From positions 558,001 to 622,000 of the forward strand of contig CANJKZ010000088.1 of NCBI GenBank assembly GCA_947471745.1: 64,000 nt of DNA. The letters run 5' to 3'. Under the pieces are notes generated by a model. That model was not told the DNA's origin, ran no database searches, and worked only from the letters and a program-made list of their open reading frames with translations. Positions 55,654 to 64,000 of this stretch are shown here, in pieces (within the stretch, counting starts at the first letter, position 1; each line of letters begins with the position of its first letter). The position numbers were made by a program, and so were the translations under genes. This stretch comes from Closterium sp. Naga37s-1. Lineage: Eukaryota; Streptophyta; Zygnematophyceae; Desmidiales; Closteriaceae.

Positions 55654-58189
55654 CACCCCCATAGGCAAAGTGGGGGAGAACAAGAGGTCACAAGACCAGT
55701 CAAGAAGGCAAAGCAAGCTCAGGGTGGATCACAAAGTCACCACGCAGTCTGAGCACAAGCAAAGGGCCACAAGGCCAGTTCACATGCAGAGTTATATAAA
55801 GGAAAGCAAACAATACAGTGAACACAACCTAGCAAGTGTAAGCATGCAGGTATATGTATATAGAGTACAGTACAAGCAGAGTCAAGAAGTCAGCAAGTGA
55901 GGCATAGTAGGTACAAGGCCTAGAACAGTACAGAAACGCTGATGATCACAAGGCTGAAGTGCCTTGGTGAAAACATCAGCAGTGTTGGCCTGTGAGGCCA
56001 CGTAAGCAAGACGAAGCTGGCCACGCTGCTGCAACTCTCAAGCAAGGAAGTAGCGCTGAGCAATGTGCTTCGTTCTGTGCTCCAGTCTGTGCTCCTGACA
56101 CAAGGCCAACATGGCCTTGTTGTCGACGTACAGAACTGGAGGAGAACGAGGCGCCTCTCCCAAGTCAGTCAGCAGGTAGGTGAGCCAGCGTAGCTCCTGT
56201 GCAGCCATGGCCCCAGCGTAGATCTCAGCCTCACAACTGGAGCTGAGAACAGAAGAAGAGCGGGTAGACCGCCAAGAGACAGAACCGGAGCCAAGACTGA
56301 AGGTGTAACCCTGTGACGACCACTGCGTAGCCAAGTCGTCAACCCAGGAGGCGTCAGCGTGACCAGTGAGGACAACTCGAGCCCGTCCTCCAAGCACGAG
56401 CCCCATGCCCGATGTACTGCACAAGTAGCGCAACACCCTCTTCGCAGCATCCCAGTGCACCTTTCGGTGCCTACCGGGAGCCACGTAGCGAGCCAGAAGG
56501 CTGAGAGGGTATGCGAGGTCAGGTCGTGTGCAAGTCATCAGGTACATGAGGCAGCCCACAAGCTCTGGATACGGGCCACTCGGCTCTACGGACTCGTCCG
56601 AAGGTGGAGCTGAGAGCGAGTGACCGGTAGGCAGAGGAGTGGACTGTGGCGAGGAGTACGTGAAGCCGAAGCGCTGAAGGACCTGCTGCACCATGTGTGA
56701 CTGAGTCAAGGTAATGGTGCGCTGTGCTCTGTCCCGGGTGATCCGCAAGCCAAGATAGCTTGTCAGCTCCCCCAGGTCGGTGCACGTGTGTCTCTTCTGC
56801 AGCTCGGACTTCACGTGGGCGAGTGCCTCAGTGTCAGCAGTACCAAAGACGAGGTCGTCTACGTACACAAGAACGTAGAACGGCGGAAGAGTGGTGTCAG
56901 TGCGTAGAAACAGAGAAGGGTCAGCACTGGAAGGAGCAAAACCAAGAATAGCAAGAGTGGTCCTCAGAGTGTCGTGCCACTCACGGGGTGCCTGGCGGAG
57001 ACCGTAGACTGGCCGGCGGAGGCTCCACTGGGTACCAGCAGGAAACGACCCAGTGAAGCCAGGTGGGCGGCGTAGCCAGATCTCCTCGTGCAGGCTGCCC
57101 TGTAGGAAGGCTGTGCTGAAGTCAAGCGAGTGGAGCTCGTAGTCACGTTGAGCAGCTACGAGCAGCAGTACCCGAAGAGTGGTCATCTTCGGGGTAGGGG
57201 AGAAGGTCTGGAAGAAGTCAACTCCCTGTCACTGACTGAAGCCACGTGCAACGTAACGCGCCTTGAAGACAGGCGGAGAACCCGGCGGCCGCTTCACCCT
57301 GAAGATCCACATGCCACTGACGATGTTCGCCCCAGGTGGGGGAACCTCGTCGACGTAGGTGCCTGTGGACTTCCAGGAAGCCATCTCGGCGTCCATATCT
57401 GCCTGCCACTGAGAGGAGTAGGGACCCTCTATCGCCTCTGCGTAAGAGCGCGGGGTCGGGATATCTGGTGCATCCGGGTCTCCCTCTAGGGCAAGCAGCA
57501 TGGACACGAGATGAGGTACAGCAGCGGCAAAGCACTCAAACTCCTCCTGTCTGTCCTCAAGAACGTCCGTGCCAAGAGCACACTCACCCCCGACGGACGG
57601 AGGACAGACAGACGCAGACGCAGACTCAGCAACAAGACTAGTGGCGTAGTCTAGGCGACAGGCTGAAGCAAAGTCAACAAGCTCAGCAACGAGAGCAGAC
57701 GCAGCAGTGGACTCAAACAGAGGGTCAGTGACAGCAGTGGCCAGGAAGCGCGTGACAGTAGGACTAGCAGCACGAAGGGAGTCAGACTCCGGGTCGAGAC
57801 CGTTAGGAAGAGAGGATGCAGGAGGAGAGGGCAGAGGGATACGCTGTGGAGCAGTGGAAGGACGCAGTGTCATAGAGTGAGTGCCAGGGACAGGAGGAGG
57901 ACGCGGACGCAAAACACGACCAGCGCGAGCAGTGCGGACAGGCTACGCAGCACGAGACACAGGCGACACAGGACGAGACTCAGGCTCACGACGCTCCGTA
58001 AGACCTCTAGTCGGTCCAAAGTAAGGAAAAGGACCAGGCAGTGGAGAGGACGGCAGTAACGGCGACTGTGACTGGACAGGCGGTGGACTCAGTAACGGAG
58101 GAGTAGGACCAGGAGAAGGCGGTAGACCAAGAACCTGCTGAAGGAGCGGAACGTAGTACGGCCGCGGCCGCGCAGCGCCTCCAGAAGCA

Positions 58190-58620
58190 GCAGAGACAGC
58201 ACCAGTAACTCCTCCAGCAGCTCCAGCAGCACCAGCACCAGCAGCACCTCCACGAACTCCAGCACCAGCAGCACCTCCAGCAGCTCCAGCACCAGCAGCA
58301 CCTCCAGCAGCACCAGCACCAGCAGCACCGCCAATAGCTCCAGCACCAGCAGCACCTCCAGTAGCCCCAGCACCAGCAGCACCTCCAGCAGCTCTAGTAC
58401 CAGCAGCACCTCCAGCAGCTCCTGCACCAGCAGCACCTCCAGCAGCACCAGCACCAGCAGCACGGCCAGTAGCTCCAGCACCAGCAGCACCTCCAGTAGC
58501 TCTAGCACCAGCAGCACCTTCAGCAGCTCCAGCACCAGCAGCACCTCCAGCAGCTCCAGCACCAGCAGCACCTCCAGCAGCACCAGCACCAGCAGCTCCA
58601 GTACCGGTAGCACTAGTAGC
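58190..58620 (-). repeat. Gly-Ala coding microsatellite in A8
   Basis: Tandem 15-21 bp units (CCAGCACCAGCAGCACCT) encode GGAAGAGAAGGAAG-type repeats between integrase and reverse transcriptase. Confidence 0.85.
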
Positions 58621-61439
58621 ACGGCGACAGCGTCGAGCGTACCACTCACGAAGCTGAGGGTTGATCTGATGCGCCGCGTACTGAACCGCGAACGGCCACA
58701 GAAAATGGGGAGCAGCCGCATGGATCATGGACGTACGAGCGACGTCTATGACCATGCCAATGCGGTGCTCAGCAATCCCATTTTGCTGTGGGGAGGCCGG
58801 AAGCGTGAACGTCTGGCGGATGCCCTCCGCACGAAAGAAGGCCCTCAGGAGGTTGGAGGAAAACTCACCATCTCTGTCTGAGTGCAGACGCAGAACAGGG
58901 AGGTCCGAGCCGAAACTCACACTGAGCTGACGACGAGCACCGCGGATCCAATCGATCAACACCTCAGAGACCTCACCCTTGCTGCGCAAGGGGAAGACTG
59001 TGGTGTAACGCGAGTAGTCGTCAACGACCAGCAGGAAGTAACGCTCGTGACCCTGGCCACGGACGCGGGCTGGGCCCCACACGTCTACGTGAAGAGTCTG
59101 CAGAGGAGCCTCAGTCGGAGGGAACGTGGAGGAGTGAGGAGCGGCGCGCTGCCGGCCCTCGACACAAGGAACACAGGTAGGGGCAGGCCCCGGAGGAAGG
59201 GGAGGGAGAGACCGGGGTTGACCCGAGACAAGGGCACGGGAGGCCATACCTCGAAGACGAGGCAGGGAGGGGTGACCAAGGCGGTGGTGCCAAAGGAGAG
59301 TCTCGTGTGACAGAGGACGACACGAGCAGGGGGCAGACGCAGGACTAGACCTGGACGCGGCAGCAAACACCTGACTAGACGCAGAGACCGGAGGAGGCGC
59401 AGTAGTCAGTGTGTACAGACTCGACCCTGGCCGACGGGTGAACGTGGCCAGGTGGCGGCCCGTCCGAGAGCAAGTGCAGTGGGTCACACGCTGACCTCCA
59501 GGGGCGAACTGGTCAACCCACGCGTCCTGGAGGTCAGCTCCACTCACCAAGTTCATAGAGAACGAGGGGAGGTGGAGTCCCGACAGCAAGCCCGACGGGG
59601 CCACAGGACACGGTAGAACCGTGGAGGAGTGTGCAAGGACTGGGCCCCCAGAGGGGTCAGCAAGGGAGACTGCGACAGGCCGACTGAGCGGCGTGAGTGT
59701 GGTGCTGTCTCTAAAGAAAGAGCGCGAAGCACCAGAGTCAAGTGTGAAAATGTGCAAGGCCTCAGTAGGTGCAGTATGAGAGAGAGCAGACGCACCAGCA
59801 CCAGGAGCAGCAGACGCACTAGCACCTAGAGCAGCAGCCGCAATGCCCGGGTCGGGCGGGACATTCAGGTAACAGTCACCCTCAGTACTATCAGCAAAAG
59901 CATACATGGCAGCAAGGATAGCATCGAAATCAAGATCAAAGATAGGCACATTCTGCAGAAGCAGATCATGCCAGCGAGGGAGCTCAACAGCGTCTGGAAA
60001 CTGGGCACGCCAGGTGTCAGTCAAGCGACCGAAGTAGCGCTGCGTAGTGTGTGGCAGCCCACACATCTCCCCACGACGACTGCCGGTGCGAAGAACGTAA
60101 GCGCAGGAACCAGCACCTCCAGACCTCCCACGCCCAGCGTACCACTCACGAAGCTGCGGGGCCGACGGGGTCTCACGGGAACGCGGCTGCTGCTGGCGCT
60201 GGCTACCACCAAAGCCTCCACGCTGCGCGGCTGCACCTCGACCAGCACCACCGCCGCCGCCGCCGCCACCACCACCGCTGCCGCTGCCTCCACCACCTCC
60301 GCCGCTGCCTCCACCACCTCCACCGCCGCCACTGAAGCCCCCACTCCCGGTACGACCCCCACCACCACCGCCACCCCCTCCGCCTCCTCCAGCTCCTCCA
60401 CCGCCTCCCCCGCCGCCCCCTCCACCACCCTTGCTCCCCTTGCCCTTGTTGTTGCGGCATCTCCCACTAGGGGCAGACGCAGCTCCGACCTCCTCAGTGC
60501 CAACGAGGTCAACAGCAGCAGCAGAAGCAACAGAGGGGAGAAGGGGAACAGGGGAACACCCCTCAAAGAAAGGGGTGTGACGGTCGCCGCGAGAAGCACC
60601 TACAGCTAAGATACTCTTCTCAGCTGTAGTAAGGCGCTCCTCTAGCAAGTCGACAGTCAGCTCGGTGGGGCAAAGGGAGAGAAAGTGGTCCCTGACTGAA
60701 GAAAGGGAGTCAGGGAGGCGGGTGACTAGGTAGTAAAGGGTGATGTACATGGGGGGGGGGGTCTTGGCACAGAACTCAGTGGGAAGGGCAGCGCGGTAGC
60801 GGGCGTCACTAGTGCGAAGGTGAGCAACTAGGTCAGCGACTGTGGCAAAGGCGGCAAGGTCAGGGAAATGGTACGGCAGCATGAGGCGGCTGAGGGCAGC
60901 AGTGGCATTGGAGGAGTAGCGTGCAACTACAGCGTCGTACAAAGACTGAGCAGTCTTGTACTGGCCAAAATGCGCACGCTCAGCAGGCGGCAGGTGACTA
61001 CGAACAGCAAGACGAGCAACAGCGTCACGAGTGGTCCACTGCGAGCGAATCGTACTGTCAGCAGTGGCAGCAGGAGCAGTAGAAACACCGGACGTGTGAT
61101 CGAAAAGGGATACCCCATCCCTAGAATCACACTGAAGAAAGAGCTGTAGGTCGTCAACCCACACGTCAAAGTCAATAGCACGTCCCTCAGCATCAAAGGT
61201 GAGAACAGTAGGACTAGCCATAGCAGCAATAGGAGCAGTAGCAAGAGTAGCAGTAGTAGCAGCAATAGCAGCAGAGGCAGGAGGGCAGTGCAGGGCAGTG
61301 CGGCTCGGTAGGGCAGTGCGGCTTGGTAGAGCGGCGCGGCTCAGTGGGCAGCGCGGCTCGGCTGGGCGGCGCGGCTCGGCTGGGCGGCGTGGCTCGGCTG
61401 GGCGGCCCGGCTCAGCTGGGCGGCGCGGCTCGGCTTACC

Positions 61440-62235
61440 AGAGACGGGTGCAGGGGCGGGCCGTGACAGCAGGGGCCGCACCAGAAGAGGCCGCGTCAGC
61501 AGGGGTCGGCAGGGGCGCGTCAGCAGGGGCCGGCAGGGGCGCGTCAGCAGGGGCGCGTCAGCAGGGGCCGGGCCAGTAGGGGTCACGCCAGCAGGGGCCG
61601 GCAGGGGCGCGCCAGCAGGGCGCGTCAGCAGGGGCCGGCAGGGGCGCGTCAGCAGGGGCCGGCAGGGGCGCGCCAGCAGGGGCGCGTCAGCAGGGGCCGG
61701 CAGGGTCGCGCCAGCAGGGGCCGGCAGGGCGGCTAAGGGGTCGTGACGGGCGGCGAAGGGGCCGACGGGCGGCTAAGGGGCTGCGACGAGCGGCTAAGGG
61801 GCCGACGGGCGGCGAAGGGGCTGTGACGGGCGGATAAGGGGCCGACTACGGGCGGCTAAGGGGCCGCAACGGGCGGCTAAGGGGCCGACGGGCGGCTAAG
61901 GGGCCGACGGGTGGCGAAGGGGCCGTGACGGGCGGCTGAGGGGCTAGCGACGGGCGGCTAAGGGGCCGTGACGAGCGGCGAAAGAGGGGCCGACGGGCGG
62001 CTAAGGGGCCGCGACGGGCGGCGAAAGAGGGGCCGACGGGCGGCTAAGGGGCCGACGGGCGGCGAAAGGGGGGCCGACGGGCGGCTAAGGGGCCGCGACG
62101 GGTGGCTAAGGGGCCGACAGGCGGCGAAGGGGCCGTGAGAAGCGGCTAAGGGGCCGACGACGGGCGGCTAAGGGGCCGTGACGGACGGCGCAAGGGGCCG
62201 ACGGGTGGCTAAGGGGCCGCAACGCGCGCTTCGAG
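61440..62235 (-). repeat. Leader minisatellites of A8
   Basis: Two arrays: 61,470-61,730 with CAGCAGGGGCCGGCAGGGGC units, and 61,735-62,220 with GGGCGGCTAAGGGGCCGACG units of about 20-30 bp. A short CGGCTCGGCTGGGCGG array (61,300-61,435) lies nearer gag. Confidence 0.86.
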
Positions 62236-62254
62236 CAGGGCAGGAAAAAATTTC

Positions 62255-62306
62255 GTGGTGGGCCCTACAAAAAACGTTCCCACTAGGGAACCTGCTCAGA
62301 ATACCA
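62255..62306 (-). promoter_or_regulatory. A8 leader module: primer site, hairpin, T-run, GGGCCCACC box
   Basis: On the element strand: TGGTATTCTGAGC (primer-site region just inside the LTR), hairpin arms GTTCCC (62,276-62,281) and GGGAAC (62,286-62,291), six T (62,269-62,274), then AGGGCCCACCAC (62,255-62,266). The stem differs at several paired positions from A4 and A6. Confidence 0.74.
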
Positions 62307-62436
62307 TGTTAGAATAAGGAACGGAATGAATGAACTAGGAAGCAGGTGGGTACAAGTAGGAAACCTAAAAGTGTTGTACCCTATAAGAACTACCCCACTA
62401 CAGCCTAAACAGACAAAAGCATATATAAGCTTGACA
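62307..62436 (-). repeat. 5' LTR of A8
   Basis: 130 bp, TGTTAGAATAAGG...AGCTTGACA on the plus strand. It is followed by ACGTC and then by sequence of C2. Confidence 0.9.
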
Positions 62437-62553
62437 ACGTCGACGCAGATCACGCTGGAGATTCTGACAACAGACGATCTCAAACAGGCTACGTCTACAG
62501 ACTCGAACCTATCGGGCCTATCCCATGGCAGTTGAACAAACAAGAGCTAATCG

Positions 62554-62684
62554 TGTTAGAATAGTGAACGAATGAATGACTGAATTAGCAAGCAGGTGGG
62601 TACAAGTAGGAAACCTAAAAGTGTTGTACCCTGTATGAACTACCCCACTACAACCTAGATAGACTATAGCATATAAGTTTGACA
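62554..62684 (-). repeat. 3' LTR of A9
   Basis: 131 bp, TGTTAGAATAGTG...AGTTTGACA, followed by CACCCCCATAGGCAAAGTGG. Same LTR subgroup as A8. Confidence 0.88.
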
Positions 62685-64000
62685 CACCCCCATAGGCAAA
62701 GTGGGGGAGAACAAGAGGGCACAAGACCAGTCAAGAAAGGCAAAGCAAGCTCAGGGTGGATCACAAAGTCACCACGCAGTCTGAGCACAAGCAAATGGCC
62801 ACAAGGCCAGTTCACATGCAGAGTTATATAAAGGAGAACAAACAATACAGTGAACACAACCTAGCAAGTGTAAGCATGCAGGTATATGTATAGAGAGTAC
62901 AGTACAAGCAGAGTCAAGAAGTAAGCAAGTGAGGCACAGTAGGTACAAGGCCTAGAACAGTACAGAAACGCTGATGATCACAAGGCTGAAGTGCCTTGGT
63001 GTAAACATCAGCAGTGTTGGCCTGTGAGGCCACGTAAGCAAGGCGAAGCTGACCACGCTGCTGCAACTCTCGAGCAAGGAAGTAACGCAGAGCAATGTGC
63101 TTCGTTCTGTGCTCCAGTCTGTGCTCCTGACACAAGGCAAGCATGGCCTTGTTGTCGACGTACAGAACTGGAGGAGAACGAGGCGCCTCTCCCAAGTCGG
63201 TCAGCAGGTAGGTGAGCCAACGTAACTCCTGTGCAGCCATGGCCCCAGCGTAGATCTCAGCCTCACAACTGGAGCTGAGAACAGAAGAAGAGCGGGTAGA
63301 CCGCCAAGAGACAGAACTGGAGCCAAGACTGAAGGTGTAACCCTGTGACGACCGCTACGTAGCCAAGTCGTCAACCCAGGAAGTGTCTGCGTGACCAGTG
63401 AGGACAACTCGAGCCCGTCCTCCAAGCACGAGCCCCATGCCCGATGTACTGCACAAGTAGCGCAACACCCTCTTCGCAGCATCCCAGTGCACCTTTCGGT
63501 GCCTACCGGGAGCCACGTAGCGAGCCAGAAGGCTGAGAGGGTATGCAAGGTCAGGTCATGTGCAAGTCATCAGGTACATGAGGCAGCCCACATGCTCTGG
63601 ATACGGGCCACTCGGCTCTACGGACTCGTCCGAAGGTGGAGCTGAGAGCGAGTGACCGGTAGGCAGAGGAGTGGACTGTGGCGAGGAGTACGTGAAGCCG
63701 AAGCGCTGAAGGACCTGCTGCACCATGTGTGACTGAGTCAAGGTAATGGTGCGCTGTGCTCTGTCCCGGGTGATCCGCAAGCCAAGATAGCTTGTCAGCT
63801 CACCCAGGTCTGTCCACGTGTGTCTCTTCTGCAGCTCGGACTTCACGTGGGCAAGTGCCTCAGTGTCAGCAGTAGCAAAGACAAGGTCGTCTACGTACAC
63901 GAGAACGTAGAACGGCGGAAGAGTGGTGTCAGTGCGTAGAAACAGAGAAGGGTCAGCAGTGGAAGGAGCAAAACCAAGAATAGCAAGAGTGGTCCTCAGA
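62554..64000 (-). mobile_element. A9: Ty1/copia element, family A, 3' part, runs off the right edge
   Basis: 3' LTR 62,554-62,684, polypurine tract, RNase H about 62.97-63.35 kb (LYVDNKAMLALCQEHRLEHR), reverse transcriptase about 63.4 kb to the edge (YLGLRITRDRAQRTITLTQS). It is very close to A8 in sequence and lies in C2, 117 bp beyond the A8 insertion. At least one or two breaks in the visible part. Confidence 0.9.

Larger units (their letters stand above)
55524..62436 (-). mobile_element. A8: Ty1/copia element, family A, both LTRs, nearly whole
   Basis: 6.9 kb with LTRs at 55,524-55,653 (3') and 62,307-62,436 (5'), differing at about five of 130 positions. The flanks ATGTC and ACGTC form a 5-bp duplication with one change. 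Parts on the minus strand: leader with minisatellite, gag from 61,221 (MASPTVLTFDAEGRAIDFD), zinc-knuckle region about 60.1 kb, protease about 59.75 kb (LDSGASRSFFRDST), GAG-pre-integrase about 59.3 kb (LWHHRLGHPSLPRLRGM), integrase about 58.7-59.1 kb, Gly-Ala linker about 58.2-58.6 kb, reverse transcriptase about 56.5-57.4 kb (VLVYVDDLVFGTADTEALAH), RNase H about 56.0-56.4 kb, polypurine tract. About three breaks. The youngest long element here together with A9. Confidence 0.93.
52676..62553 (+). mobile_element. C2: Ty1/copia element, family C, split by A8
   Basis: Plus-strand pol: GAG-pre-integrase about 53.1 kb (LWHERLGHPSNTTLNNTIKA), integrase about 53.3-53.8 kb (FQSDGGGEYQTRRF), reverse transcriptase about 54.45-55.1 kb (KWVFRVKTKADGTIDKFKAR, LLIVYVDDLLYIGS), start of RNase H to 55,523. 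A8 occupies 55,524-62,436, and a short further stretch of RNase H-like sequence follows at 62,437-62,553 before A9. Its 5' part is probably 50,736-51,158, beyond D. No LTRs are visible. Broken, about six breaks besides the insertions. It is the oldest element of this part of the nest. Confidence 0.82.

Noticed and set aside
1-64000. tRNA, rRNA, riboswitch or bacterial-type operon features
   Set aside because: Nothing with the needed structure or conserved core was recognised by eye; a tRNAscan-SE and Infernal run would be decisive.

Overview
The window reads as nuclear DNA of a green plant or alga. Its one host gene is a spliced TOC34-type chloroplast import receptor with GT-AG introns. It is broken up by G-rich and pentanucleotide satellites. 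Almost all the remaining 60 kb is a nest of Ty1/copia LTR retrotransposons. High GC, dense short introns and a copia load of this kind suggest a streptophyte alga (a Zygnematophyceae such as Closterium came to mind), but this genus guess is recall-based inference only.

Layout. 1-3,430 (minus strand): TOC34-like gene, six exons visible, with the 3' end beyond the left edge. One GTPase exon has two extra tandem copies in the intron before it. 3,431-4,001: upstream spacer. From 4,002 to the right edge: fossil LTR elements. Family A (LTR about 130 bp, ends TGTCA/TGACA, primer site like initiator tRNA-Met) has nine pieces: A1 4,002-9,235, A2 9,236-14,563, A3 16,565-23,209, A4 23,210-29,753, A5 36,863-42,928, A6 44,474-49,141 (the only plus-strand copy), A7 49,142-50,735, A8 55,524-62,436 (both LTRs present) and A9 from 62,554 past the edge. 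A short relative without coding capacity (D) lies at 51,159-52,675. Family B (LTR about 790 bp, TGTT...AACA) has B1 at 14,564-16,565, B2 at 29,754-35,439 and a solo LTR at 35,652-36,449 with a perfect 5-bp target duplication. Family C, less GC-rich, occurs at 42,929-44,473 and, split by later insertions, between about 50,736 and 62,553. Two further inserts belong to families I cannot name: a probable 1-kb solo LTR (26,145-27,163) and a short fragment with its own LTR (29,968-about 30,740).

Order of events. C2 is older than D, A8 and A9, which sit in it. A8 is young: it has two similar LTRs, a near-perfect target duplication and only a few breaks. A2 sits in the leader of A1, B1's LTR cuts the gag of A2, A3 sits in the pol of A4, and A4 sits in the gag of B2. 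Two junctions (16,565 and 49,141) are non-homologous joins between elements, not insertions.

The most interesting signals are the repeated TOC34 exon, a TOC34 splice acceptor abutting a pentanucleotide satellite with no pyrimidine tract, and a leader module in family A just after the primer site. That module is a hairpin whose stem changes in sequence between copies while staying paired, then usually a T-run, then a GGGCCCACC box, then a minisatellite that is different in every copy. I saw no CRISPR array, no operon and no tRNA or rRNA gene.
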